Positions 18,615 through 26,237 of a DNA stretch of 32,079 nt are shown one piece after another (position 1 is the stretch's first letter; every line of letters starts with the position of its first letter). The notes under the pieces were generated by a model that ran no database searches, was not told the origin of the DNA, and saw nothing but the letters and a program-made list of their open reading frames with translations. The stretch covers positions 1 through 32,079 of the forward strand of contig SCTY01000007.1 in the NCBI GenBank assembly GCA_004297625.1, read 5' to 3'. The position numbers and the translations under genes were made by a program. Source of the DNA: Betaproteobacteria bacterium. Lineage in GTDB: Bacteria; Pseudomonadota; Gammaproteobacteria; Burkholderiales; SG8-39.

Positions 18615-20260
18615 ACAAACCTTTCGAGCACGCGCAGTGGGAAAGGGAATACGCCGCGCAAATCGGCTCCGAGCGCGCGCTGCGCAACCGCTCGGGCATC
18701 CCGGTGCAGCCGCTCTATACGGCGGCGGATCGCTCGGGCGAGGACGCGCAGGCGCTCGGTTTTCCCGGCCAGCCGCCGTATACGCGCGGCATCTACGCGA
18801 CCATGCATCGCGGACGCACCTGGACGCAGCGCCAGCTCGTCGGCCTGGGCACGCCCGCCGATTACAACACGCGCCTGCGCGACATCCTCGCGAAGGGCGG
18901 CAGCGCGGTTTCGCTCATTCCCTGCAACTCGGTGTTCCGCGGCTACGACATGGACGAGTCGCATTTCGAGCTGCTCGGCACTTGCGGCGTGGTGGTGAAC
19001 TGCGCCGGGCACATGGACGCCTGCCTGGCGGGCGTGGATATCGAAAGGACATCGGTTGCGTTGAACGATCCGTCGCCCTTCACGCTGCTTGCGTTCCTGC
19101 TCGCGACCGCCAGGAAGCGCGGCGTCGACTGGCACCGCATCTCGGGCACTTCGAACCAGAGCGACTATCTCAGCCACTTCGTCGCGAATCACATGTTCTT
19201 CCGCATCGCCCTGCCGGGCGCGCGGCGCATCCTCGCCGATCACATCGAGTTCTGCACGCGGCACCTGCCGAAATGGAACCCGATGTCGGTGGTGGGCCAG
19301 CACATGCAGCAGGCCGGTGCCACGCCGGCGCAGGCGATGGCGTTCACGCTCTGCACGGCGCTGCAGAACGCCGAAGACTGCATCGCCCGCGGCATGGCGC
19401 CCGACGACTTTCTGCCGCGGTTTACCTTCTTCTTCGACGTCTCGGTCTCGTTCTTCGAGGAAGTCGCCAAGTTCCGCGCCGGCCGGCGCATCTGGGCGCG
19501 CCTCGCGCGCGCGCGCCTTGGCGCGCAGGATCCGCGCTCGTGGCGCTTCAAGTTCCACGCGCAGACGTCCGGCGCCGACCTCACGCGCCAGCAGCCGCTC
19601 AACAACATCGCCCGGGTCACGGTGCAGGCGATGGCGGGCATCTTCGGCGGCCTGCAGTCGCTGCATACCGACTCCTACGACGAGGCGCTCTCCTGCCCCA
19701 CCGAAGCCGGCGCGCGCATCGCCATCAGCGCGCAGAACATCCTGCGCGAAGAAGCGCGCCTCACCGACGTCATCGATCCTCTCGGCGGCTCGTACTACGT
19801 CGAGGCCCTGACCGACCAGATGGAGGCCGAGATCCTGCGTGTCATGGACCAGGTCGAGCAGGCGGGCGGCATGTACCGCGCGGTGGAGAAAGGCTTGGTG
19901 CAGAAGGAGATCGGCGACTCCGCGATGGCGTTCCAGCGCCGCGTCGAGTCCGGCGAGCAGGTGATCGTCGGCGTCAACGCGTACCAGGTCGACGAAGAGG
20001 CGGCCGGTGTGCGGGCCCTCGACAAGCCGGATCCGCAGCGCATGCGCGCGCACCTCGAGGCGTTCGCCCGCTACAAGGCGGCCCGCTCGCAAAGCGCGCT
20101 GCAGCGCGCGCTCGACGGCCTGGCGCGTGCCGCCGGCGACCCGGCGAGAAACCTCTTCGAGCAGGTCATCGCCGCAGCCGAAGCGGGGGCGACGCACGGA
20201 GAAATCTGCGCCACGCTGCGCCGCGAGCTCGGCTTCGGCCGGCCGCTCGTGGCGGTCTAG
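18611..20260 (+). CDS. Large subunit of a B12-dependent acyl-CoA mutase, atypical active site
   Basis: A 549-residue TIM-barrel subunit of the methylmalonyl-CoA mutase superfamily that would bind acyl-CoA and rearrange its carbon skeleton with adenosylcobalamin. Clear blocks: [42 protein letters not shown] (H231 = catalytic H244 of the Propionibacterium enzyme), [26 protein letters not shown] and [13 protein letters not shown]. Specificity residues deviate. The Tyr89 position (Phe in isobutyryl-, Ile in hydroxyisobutyryl-CoA mutase) is Leu76. The Arg207 position that binds the methylmalonyl carboxylate is Asn193 (one-residue gap nearby). Tyr243 is Gln230 and Ala116 is Ile103. Methylmalonyl-CoA is therefore unlikely; a non-acidic, perhaps branched, acyl-CoA is favoured. 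A strong AAGGAGG site precedes the ATG. Confidence 0.9.
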   Translation: MNKPFEHAQWEREYAAQIGSERALRNRSGIPVQPLYTAADRSGEDAQALGFPGQPPYTRGIYATMHRGRTWTQRQLVGLGTPADYNTRLRDILAKGGSAVSLIPCNSVFRGYDMDESHFELLGTCGVVVNCAGHMDACLAGVDIERTSVALNDPSPFTLLAFLLATARKRGVDWHRISGTSNQSDYLSHFVANHMFFRIALPGARRILADHIEFCTRHLPKWNPMSVVGQHMQQAGATPAQAMAFTLCTALQNAEDCIARGMAPDDFLPRFTFFFDVSVSFFEEVAKFRAGRRIWARLARARLGAQDPRSWRFKFHAQTSGADLTRQQPLNNIARVTVQAMAGIFGGLQSLHTDSYDEALSCPTEAGARIAISAQNILREEARLTDVIDPLGGSYYVEALTDQMEAEILRVMDQVEQAGGMYRAVEKGLVQKEIGDSAMAFQRRVESGEQVIVGVNAYQVDEEAAGVRALDKPDPQRMRAHLEAFARYKAARSQSALQRALDGLARAAGDPARNLFEQVIAAAEAGATHGEICATLRRELGFGRPLVAV

Positions 20261-20262
20261 CG

Positions 20263-20676
20263 ATGGACGCCGTGTCGCACCGGCTCGCCGAGCTCGCTGC
20301 GCGCGACCCGTTCGCCGTCTCGCTCGGCGTGCAATACGTTTCCGGCGGCGCCGGCCGCGCCGCGGTGCGCCTGGTGATCGGCGAACGGCACCTGAGCTTC
20401 AACGGCACCTGCCACGGCGGCGTAGTGTTCTCGCTTGCCGACATGGCCTTCGGCCTCGCCTCCAATTCTCACGGCACGCTTGCGGCCGGCATCGACGCGC
20501 ACATTACCTATCAGGTTGCGGTCCAGCGCGGCGACGTGCTCACCGCCACCGCGACGGAGGTCTCGCGCTCCAGACGCCTGGCCGTCTACCGGATCGATGT
20601 CACGCGCGCCGACGGCACGCTCACGTCGACCTTCACCGGAACGGTTTACCGGATGGCCAAGGCCGCCTCGTCTTGA
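20263..20676 (+). CDS. PaaI-type hotdog thioesterase
   Basis: A 137-residue hotdog-fold acyl-CoA thioesterase. The family motif HGGVVFSLADMAFGLASNS (about residues 46-64) contains the helix with the catalytic Asp/Glu position, and ITYQVAVQRGDVLTATATEVSRSRR is the typical central strand region. PaaI-type enzymes rescue CoA from dead-end or slow CoA esters in aromatic and branched-acid pathways. The ATG lies 2 nt after the mutase stop, and the next gene overlaps its stop, so it is inside the operon. This placement suggests housekeeping of the mutase pathway's CoA esters. Substrate preference cannot be told from sequence alone. Confidence 0.9.
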   Translation: MDAVSHRLAELAARDPFAVSLGVQYVSGGAGRAAVRLVIGERHLSFNGTCHGGVVFSLADMAFGLASNSHGTLAAGIDAHITYQVAVQRGDVLTATATEVSRSRRLAVYRIDVTRADGTLTSTFTGTVYRMAKAASS

Positions 20677-21818
20677 GCGCGCTCCCCTACAGCAGCGAGC
20701 ACGCCGCGTTCCGAGAAACGGTACGCCGCTTCGTGGAGACGGAAGTCGCTCCGCACCACCGGCAGTGGGAGGACGAAGGCGCGGTGCCGCGCGAGCTTTG
20801 GCGCAAGGCCGGCGCGCTCGGCATGCTCTGCCCGGGCCTTCCCGAAGCGTACGGCGGCGCCGGAGCGGATTTCCTGTATTCGGCGATCCTGGTCGAGGAG
20901 TTCGCCGCCGCCGGCGCGACCGGCCCGCTCTTCTATCTGCACTCCGACATCGTCGCTCCGTACATCCTGCATTACGGCGGCGAGGCGCAAAAGCGCGCCT
21001 GGCTGCCGCGCATGGCGGCGGGCGAGGTCATCACCGGCATCGCCATGACCGAGCCCGGCGCCGGCAGCGACCTCGCGGGAATCCGCACGCGCGCCGAGCG
21101 CCGGGGCGACGACTATCTGATCAGCGGGCAGAAGATCTTCATCTCCAACGGACAGATCGGCGATCTCTTCGTCGTGGTGGCGAAAACCACCCCGGACGCG
21201 GGTGCCAAGGGCATGAGCCTGTTTCTCGTCGAGGCCGACCGGCCGGGGTTCGCGCGCGGGCGCAACCTCGACAAGATGGGCATGAGCGCGCAGGACACCT
21301 CCGAGCTTTTCTTCGATCAGGTCCGCGTGCCGGCGGGGAACCTGCTCGGCGAAGAAGGCGCCGGATTCGGCTACCTGATGCGCGAGTTGCCGCAGGAGCG
21401 CTTGCTCGTTGCGATCGCCGCGGTGGCTTCGGCGGAGGCCGCCATCCGCTGGACGGTGGACTATGTGCGCGAGCGGCGGGCTTTCGGCAAGCCGCTCTCC
21501 GAGAAACAGACGATTCGCTTCACGCTTGCCGAGCTGCACACCGAGACGACCATCGGGCGCGCGTTCCTCGACCGGTGCCTGGCGCAGCACCTGGAGGGCA
21601 AGCTCGATACCGCGACCGCATCGATGGCGAAGTACTGGCTGAGCGAGCTGCAGTTCCGGGTGCTCGACGCGTGCGTGCAGCTGCACGGCGGCTACGGCTA
21701 CATGCGGGAATATCCGATCGCGCACGCCTGGGCCGATGCCCGGGTGCAGCGCATCTACGGGGGGACCACCGAGATCATGAAGGAAATCATCGGCCGCACG
21801 CTGATCGAGCGCCGCTGA
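20673..21818 (+). CDS. Acyl-CoA dehydrogenase, LCAD-like subgroup
   Basis: A 381-residue FAD acyl-CoA dehydrogenase introducing a 2,3 double bond. Landmarks are AMTEPGAGSDLAGI (FAD loop), GQKIFISNG, RRAFGKPLSEKQTI, CVQLHGGYGYMREYPI and RIYGGTTEIMKEIIGR. The position that holds the catalytic glutamate in medium-chain enzymes (YEGT) is Gly here; instead E242 in ELPQERLLVA sits where long-chain and isovaleryl-CoA dehydrogenases carry their base, so the protein belongs to that subgroup and is complete. The start is probably TTG at 20673, overlapping the thioesterase stop (TTGA) with only a weak ribosome-binding site. As last gene of the operon, it likely oxidises the saturated acyl-CoA made by the mutase. 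Electron transfer flavoprotein genes are not in the window. Confidence 0.93.
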   Translation: MSALPYSSEHAAFRETVRRFVETEVAPHHRQWEDEGAVPRELWRKAGALGMLCPGLPEAYGGAGADFLYSAILVEEFAAAGATGPLFYLHSDIVAPYILHYGGEAQKRAWLPRMAAGEVITGIAMTEPGAGSDLAGIRTRAERRGDDYLISGQKIFISNGQIGDLFVVVAKTTPDAGAKGMSLFLVEADRPGFARGRNLDKMGMSAQDTSELFFDQVRVPAGNLLGEEGAGFGYLMRELPQERLLVAIAAVASAEAAIRWTVDYVRERRAFGKPLSEKQTIRFTLAELHTETTIGRAFLDRCLAQHLEGKLDTATASMAKYWLSELQFRVLDACVQLHGGYGYMREYPIAHAWADARVQRIYGGTTEIMKEIIGRTLIERR

Positions 21819-21837
21819 GCGCTATCGCGGCTGGGGC

Positions 21838-22218
21838 TTACAACTGCGTTTTCGTTTCCTCTACCCGCACGACGAGCGCGCCGCGCGCCCAGGGGAATTT
21901 GACGCGCACCGCGTCGACGAATTTCCCGCTGGCGACGATTTCCCCGCTGCCTCGTATCTCGCAACCCTGCCCCGGGCTCTTCGTGCCCTGCACTTTCTTC
22001 GACGCGACGAGCAGCTGGACGCGGCCGTTCTTGCGCAGGTTCTGCTCCGTTTTCTGGAAGCGGCCTACCGGGAAGACGATGACCTCGTCCTCGACGTCGA
22101 GGAACATGTAATTGGCCCAGTGGCCCGCCAAATGCGGACCGTCGTCGCCTTGCGTGACGATGGCGACGTACTCGGTCGCGTTGCAGACTTCGCGGCACAC
22201 GCCTTCGATTTTTGCCAT
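21838..22218 (-). CDS. PPOX-fold (pyridoxamine 5'-phosphate oxidase family) protein
   Basis: A 126-residue split-barrel flavin- or heme-binding protein of the PPOX class. The N-terminal part TEYVAIVTQGDDGPHLAGHWANYMFLDVEDEVIVFPVGRFQKTEQNLRKNGRVQLLVAS has the strand-strand-helix pattern of the family, where the phosphate of FMN is usually bound by the R/K-rich turn. It is unlikely to be true PdxH because it is much shorter and lacks the C-terminal half. It has its own FNR-type promoter and an AAGGAA ribosome-binding site, and converges on the acyl-CoA dehydrogenase with a 19-nt gap. Sharing the promoter design of the molybdoenzyme, it may be a flavin- or heme-based accessory of the same anaerobic response. 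The role is unknown. Confidence 0.82.
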   Translation of the reverse strand: MAKIEGVCREVCNATEYVAIVTQGDDGPHLAGHWANYMFLDVEDEVIVFPVGRFQKTEQNLRKNGRVQLLVASKKVQGTKSPGQGCEIRGSGEIVASGKFVDAVRVKFPWARGALVVRVEETKTQL

Positions 22219-22241
22219 TCGGATTCCTTGAGAGCCGGGGT

Positions 22242-22282
22242 AACTTACCGGTCTGCTCCGCGGGCGACTTGATACGGATCAA
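22242..22282 (-). promoter_or_regulatory. FNR-type promoter of the PPOX gene (two-block element, copy 2)
   Basis: The same perfect FNR box as copy 1, including its ACGG centre on the plus strand, lies at 22269-22282. It is followed after 15 nt by GACCGGTAAGTT on the minus strand (22253 down to 22242). Both blocks are identical to copy 1, while the 15-nt spacer matches at only about half of its positions. With the box at -41.5, transcription would start near 22235, giving a leader of about 17 nt before the ATG at 22218. Confidence 0.75.
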
Positions 22283-22386
22283 CCGGAAACTGTCGCAGGG
22301 CCACGCCGGTCTTCTACAGGTGGTGGAGGCGCAGTAGAGCGAGGTAGCGCCCGAAGAAGCCCTTTGTCGGCCGCCCGGCGCCGTCG

Positions 22387-23064
22387 CTACTCGTTGAACA
22401 GGCGGCTGATGCCGGCTTGGACATGTCGCGCCATCGCCATGCCGGCGGCTTCGGCATCGGCATCGCGGATCGCCTCGTGGATGCGCCTGTGCTCGGCGCA
22501 CACGTCCTCGAGACGCTGCGATGCAGGTTTCTTCGACAGGCTGCGCGTCAGGTCAATGCCGAAGAGCACCGGCGCGCGCAACGCTTCCAGGGTGATCACG
22601 AAAAAGCGGTTGCGCGTAGCCCGCGCGATGGCAAGATGGAACTCGAAGTCCGGTTCCACCGAGGGGCCGCCGTTTGCGACCGCCTTCTCCATCGCCTCCA
22701 TCGAACGCCCGATCTCGCCGAGGCCCGCGCTGTCCTGCAGAGCCGCGGCATGGCGCGCCGCCGCGGTCTCGAGCGCCGCGCGGAATTCCAGGCAGCGATG
22801 CACGTCCGGGATGCTCTGCAGCGGCCCGAATTCGAGCGTGCTGCGGGCTTCGCGCCGGATCACGAAATTGCCCGCCCCGCGGCGCGAGCGAATCAGGCCG
22901 TCGCTTCTCAGCCGTGCGAGCGCCTGGCGCAGCACCGGCCGGGAAACACCCACGCTCCTCGCCAACGCGAACTCGCCGGGCAGCCTGCCGCCGACGCTGT
23001 ATTCGCCGGAGACGATCTGCTGCATCAGCACCTCGTAGATCTCGTCGCGCAGTCTTTGCGCCAT
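22387..23064 (-). CDS. GntR-family regulator, FadR/FCD subgroup
   Basis: A 225-residue regulator. The N-terminal winged helix (LRDEIYEVLMQQIVSGEYSVGGRLPGEFALARSVGVSRPVLRQALARLRSDGLIRSRRG) is textbook GntR. The C-terminal FCD ligand domain follows (LEFRAALETAAARHAA, FHLAIARATRN, EHRRIHEAI), whose Asp/His residues commonly hold a metal that binds carboxylate effectors. I chose the ATG at 23064 because it gives the usual short lead before the winged helix; the frame is open 46 codons further upstream, but that extension is not family-like and would cover the promoter region. It is divergent from the enolase-superfamily/TRAP operon and most likely controls it in response to a sugar acid or related carboxylate. 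Confidence 0.9.
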   Translation of the reverse strand: MAQRLRDEIYEVLMQQIVSGEYSVGGRLPGEFALARSVGVSRPVLRQALARLRSDGLIRSRRGAGNFVIRREARSTLEFGPLQSIPDVHRCLEFRAALETAAARHAAALQDSAGLGEIGRSMEAMEKAVANGGPSVEPDFEFHLAIARATRNRFFVITLEALRAPVLFGIDLTRSLSKKPASQRLEDVCAEHRRIHEAIRDADAEAAGMAMARHVQAGISRLFNE

Positions 23065-23180
23065 CGGCCTCGCGGAAGGAGATGTAAAGGGAGTTGTCAA
23101 TTTCCGATCGGAGTCTAAGCGCTTCACCCCAGGATATCGCACTGTTGTTGCGAAAGATTGATCCAGGTTAAGCCCGTTAA

Positions 23181-23209
23181 TTGACTGCGCATACCGATCC
23201 ACTTACAAG
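23181..23209 (+). promoter_or_regulatory. Candidate sigma-70 promoter of the enolase-superfamily/TRAP operon
   Basis: TTGACT (23181-23186) and TACAAG (23204-23209) are separated by 17 nt, the best sigma-70 match in the divergent gap. Transcription would start near 23216, about 33 nt before the GTG at 23249. The GntR-family regulator encoded divergently is the obvious candidate to act here, though I could not identify a convincing operator palindrome. Confidence 0.5.
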
Positions 23210-23248
23210 TCGAGCGCCTCCTGTAAACGTGGATTGGAGCTTTCTGCC

Positions 23249-24523
23249 GTGCAGATCGTCGGCGTCGAGACAGTCCAGATCGCGGAGTACGGCAACCTGG
23301 TCTGGGTTCGCCTGCATACCGCGGACGGCCTTGTCGGCCTGGGCGAGACGTTTCGCAATCCCGCGGAAACGGTCGCCTATCTCCACGAAACCTGCGCCCC
23401 GGCGCTGCTCGGGCGCGACGCGCTGCAGCTCAACGCCATCGGTCGCGATCTCGCGCACAAGGTCGGCAATCATTTCAACGGTTTTCCGACGCGCAGCGTG
23501 GAAATCCGCGGCAATTCGGCAATCGACATCGCGCTTTGGGACCTGCGCGGCAAGGCGCTGGGCGTCCCCCTGTATGAGCTCCTCGGCGGCCGCACGCGCG
23601 AACGCATCCGCATCTACAACACCTGCGCCGGAGGCACGTACAACAACCGGCTGCGCCGGGATTACAACACCGAGCTCGTCTCGCGGGACGACCCGCGGCC
23701 GGAGCGCATCGGGCCGCACGAGGATCTGCTGATGCAGGTTTACGAGCCGGGGCGCCTCGCCAAGGAGCTGCTCGACGAGGGGATCACGGCGATGAAGATC
23801 TGGCCCTTCGACGTTTACGCGTTGCGCAGCGACGGCCAGGAGATTTCGGGCACCGATTTGCGCAAGGCGATCTGGCCGATCGAGCAGATCCGCTCCACGG
23901 TCGGCGACAAGATGGACATCCTGATCGAATACCACGGCCTGTGGCGCCTGCCTGCCGCGCTGCAAATCGCCGCCGCGCTCGCCGAATTCGACATCTACTG
24001 GCACGAAGAGCCGGTCTGGATGCAGAACTTCGACGACCTCGCGCGTTACCGCGAACGGGTGTGCGGGCGCGTGGCAGGCAGCGAAAATCTCGGCACCCTG
24101 CAGTGGTACCGCGAGGCATTCATTCGCGGCGCGCTCGATGTGGCGCACTTCGACCTCGCCTGGATCGGCGGTCTTACGGAGGGCCAGCGCATCGCGCACC
24201 TCGCCCAGGCCTTCGACCGCACCATCGCGCCGCACGACTGTACCGGGCCGGTCACGCTGATCGCCAACGTGCATCTGCTGGCGGCGGCGCCCAATGCGCT
24301 GATCACCGAGACCGTGCGCAGCCACGTCGCGGGCTTTTACCGCCAGTTGGTGACCGACATGCCGGAGGTCGAGCGCGGCTACATCCGCCCGCTCGACAAG
24401 CCGGGGCTTGGAACCGCGCTCGAGCCGGCGCTGCTTGCGCGCAAGGACGCGCGCATACGCCTGACGGGCAAGCGAGTAACCGAGGCCGCCGGGGCGGCCA
24501 CATTCAAGGAGGTAAGAAGATGA
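23249..24523 (+). CDS. Enolase-superfamily enzyme (mandelate racemase/muconate lactonizing type), enzyme 1
   Basis: A 424-residue member with the capping domain (residues about 1-120, including AIDIALWDLRGKALGVPLYELLGG) and the barrel. Barrel residues: K183 in AMKIWPFD, metal ligands in IEYHG (E227), HEEP (252-255) and GSENLGT (E279), and H329 in IAPHDCTGP as a likely base. E227 in place of the usual Asp at the first ligand, and the insert around 126-160, set it apart from the well-known sugar-acid dehydratases. Enzymes like this abstract the proton next to a carboxylate, usually dehydrating an acid sugar. The start is probably GTG at 23249 with TGGAG 9 nt upstream; an in-frame TTG at 23234 lacks a site. 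Its stop overlaps the dctP start by 4 nt. The substrate is unknown. Confidence 0.9.
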   Translation: MQIVGVETVQIAEYGNLVWVRLHTADGLVGLGETFRNPAETVAYLHETCAPALLGRDALQLNAIGRDLAHKVGNHFNGFPTRSVEIRGNSAIDIALWDLRGKALGVPLYELLGGRTRERIRIYNTCAGGTYNNRLRRDYNTELVSRDDPRPERIGPHEDLLMQVYEPGRLAKELLDEGITAMKIWPFDVYALRSDGQEISGTDLRKAIWPIEQIRSTVGDKMDILIEYHGLWRLPAALQIAAALAEFDIYWHEEPVWMQNFDDLARYRERVCGRVAGSENLGTLQWYREAFIRGALDVAHFDLAWIGGLTEGQRIAHLAQAFDRTIAPHDCTGPVTLIANVHLLAAAPNALITETVRSHVAGFYRQLVTDMPEVERGYIRPLDKPGLGTALEPALLARKDARIRLTGKRVTEAAGAATFKEVRR

Positions 24524-25647
24524 AATCAAGGCAACCGGGTGTATTGACGGCAATCGCGTTGTGCCTGGGCACGCTCTTCGCAGCCGTGCCGGTCGCGCTG
24601 CACGCTCAGCAGATCAAGATCGCCACCGGCGATGGACCGCAGCACGACGGCGTCAAGGCGATGCAGGCGTGGGCGGTATCGCTGGGCGAGCGTTCCGGCG
24701 GCAAGGTGACCGGGCGGGTGTTTCCGCAGACGCTGCTGAGCATCAAGGAGATCACGGGCGGTCTGCGCGACGGTGTCGCCGACCTCGGGCTGGTGGTGCA
24801 TCCGTATCATCCGGCCGAGTTCCGCGAGGCCAACTTCATCGCCGACTTTTCGCTGTTCGCCAAGTCCAATCCCGCGGCCGCGGGCGCAGCCACCGAGTAC
24901 ATCTTCACTTGCAAGGATTGCATGGACGAGATGCGCCGGAACGGCCATGTCTATCTCGGCAACATCGCCAACTATCCCTACAACCTGCTCACCAAGAAGC
25001 CGATCACGCGGCCCGAGCAGCTCAAGGGCATGAAAATCCGCAGCGGCGGCGACGCCTGGGGCCGGTGGATCGAGGGTATGGGCGGAGTCAAGATGTCGAT
25101 CTCGGCGCCCGATGCGTACCAGGCGCTGAGCCAGGGCGTGCTCGACGCGCACACGCACTCGGTGGGCTCGCTCGTCGACCAGAGCCTGGCGGACGTAGTG
25201 AAGCACGTCACCGACATGCCGCTCGGCGTGTACCTCGGAGCCTCGATGGACTACAGCGCCAAGAACTGGGCGGGCCTCTCGCCCGAGGCACGCAAGGCGA
25301 TCCTCGACATGGCGCCCTACCTGCTGTCGCGCTACGTGACTAATCTCATCGTCGCGGCGCAAAACGTGCGCGGCAAGCTCGGCCAGCTCAAAGTCAGCGT
25401 GCATGCGCCGTCGCCGGAGCTCGTCGCCGCGAGCGAAGCGTTCCTGCGGAAGGACAAGAAGACGATCGTCGAGCTGGCGGCGAAGAACGCCGGCCTGAAG
25501 AATGCGCCGGAAAAGGCGGATCGCTTCATCGCGCTGCTCGCGAAATGGGAAAAGCTGACCGCGGGAATGCCGGTCGACTACCAGAAGCTGGGTGATCTCT
25601 ACCAGCGGGAAATCTTCGCCAAGCAGGATCCGTCGACGTTCCAGTAA
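24520..25647 (+). CDS. dctP: TRAP transporter substrate-binding protein (DctP family)
   Basis: A 375-residue periplasmic receptor. Residues 1-29 form a signal peptide (ending VALHA before QQIKIATGDG). The mature protein shows the DctP pattern: FPQTLLSIKEITGGLRDGVADLGLV, then PEQLKGMKIRSGGDAWGRWIEGMGG, in which the Arg of KIRSGG is the conserved carboxylate clamp, and the ALSQGVLDAHTHSV segment. It therefore probably binds a carboxylate such as a sugar acid. A strong AAGGAGG site precedes the ATG, which overlaps the preceding stop (ATGA). It is somewhat longer than typical DctP (about 330), with extra residues including FTCKDCMDEM. It is followed directly by the two membrane subunits, making a complete TRAP system. 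Confidence 0.92.
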   Translation: MKSRQPGVLTAIALCLGTLFAAVPVALHAQQIKIATGDGPQHDGVKAMQAWAVSLGERSGGKVTGRVFPQTLLSIKEITGGLRDGVADLGLVVHPYHPAEFREANFIADFSLFAKSNPAAAGAATEYIFTCKDCMDEMRRNGHVYLGNIANYPYNLLTKKPITRPEQLKGMKIRSGGDAWGRWIEGMGGVKMSISAPDAYQALSQGVLDAHTHSVGSLVDQSLADVVKHVTDMPLGVYLGASMDYSAKNWAGLSPEARKAILDMAPYLLSRYVTNLIVAAQNVRGKLGQLKVSVHAPSPELVAASEAFLRKDKKTIVELAAKNAGLKNAPEKADRFIALLAKWEKLTAGMPVDYQKLGDLYQREIFAKQDPSTFQ

Positions 25648-26237
25648 TGGCGTCTCACGACCCCCGCGCCGCATCCCGGCGCGGGACTCTTCTGCGCACC
25701 GCCGTCAGCGCTTTCGCGCGTGCGGTTTCGTTCATCGGCGTGGCGGTGATGGGTCTCATGGTTCTCCACATCACGGTGGACGTGGTGGCGCGTTATTTTT
25801 TCCACCTCTCGCTGCCCGGCACCATCGCCTTCGTTTCGAACTACTACATGGTCGCGGCCACGTTTCTGCCGCTGGTGATCGCCGAGCAGATGCGCCAGCA
25901 CATCGAGGTCGAGGTGGTCGCGCAGAAGCTGCCCGAGGCGCTGCAGTGCGCGCTGCGCATGCTGGCGTGGCTGATCGCGGTGGGCGTCTTCGTGCTGCTC
26001 GGCTGGGAGTCGAGCCACGAAGCGCTGCGCGCCTGGCGCACGCAGATGTTCATCGTGGAGTACGGCGTGCGCATCGATACCTGGATTTCGTACTTCATGC
26101 TGCCCGTCGGCTTCTTCGCCGCTGCGCTGGTAGCTGCGTCCCGCATCGTCATCGCGCTGCTTCACCGGGGTGGGTTCACGCGCAAGGTGCGCTATGCCGC
26201 GGCGTTTTACGGCGAGGAAGGGAAACTCGATGCCTGA
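25647..26237 (+). CDS. dctQ: TRAP transporter small permease (DctQ family)
   Basis: A 196-residue inner-membrane protein with four hydrophobic segments. The first is FIGVAVMGLMVLHITVDVVARY, a typical DctQ start with the Asp/Arg pair near its end. IEVEVVAQKLP is the loop after the second, and the rest contain LIAVGVFVLLGWES and YFMLPVGFFAAALVAAS. It joins the receptor DctP to the large permease and supports Na+-driven uptake. The ATG overlaps the dctP stop by one base (TAATG), and its end overlaps dctM by 8 nt. The N-terminal stretch rich in Arg is probably cytoplasmic. Confidence 0.93.
   Translation: MASHDPRAASRRGTLLRTAVSAFARAVSFIGVAVMGLMVLHITVDVVARYFFHLSLPGTIAFVSNYYMVAATFLPLVIAEQMRQHIEVEVVAQKLPEALQCALRMLAWLIAVGVFVLLGWESSHEALRAWRTQMFIVEYGVRIDTWISYFMLPVGFFAAALVAASRIVIALLHRGGFTRKVRYAAAFYGEEGKLDA

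Noticed and set aside
18398..20197. A minus-strand frame of about 599 codons opposite the mutase
   Set aside because: Composition is dominated by Arg/Ala/Val/Glu and no motifs are present; the plus-strand mutase is certain.
20007..20672. An N-terminal extension of the acyl-CoA dehydrogenase running back through the mutase and thioesterase
   Set aside because: The family N terminus (YSSEHAAFRETVRRF) begins just after 20673, and the upstream residues are Arg/Ser-rich shadow sequence.
20673..21818. Acyl-CoA dehydrogenase inactive because YEGT is YGGT
   Set aside because: Long-chain and isovaleryl-type enzymes carry their base elsewhere, and E242 in PQERL occupies that position.
23072..23100. 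A TTGACA hexamer on the minus strand before the GntR gene
   Set aside because: No acceptable -10 hexamer lies 16-18 nt downstream.
23155..23170. A partial FNR-like site (TTGAT, 4 nt, GTTAA) in the GntR/enolase-superfamily gap
   Set aside because: Two mismatches in the second half-site and no conserved 12-mer nearby; chance occurrence is likely.
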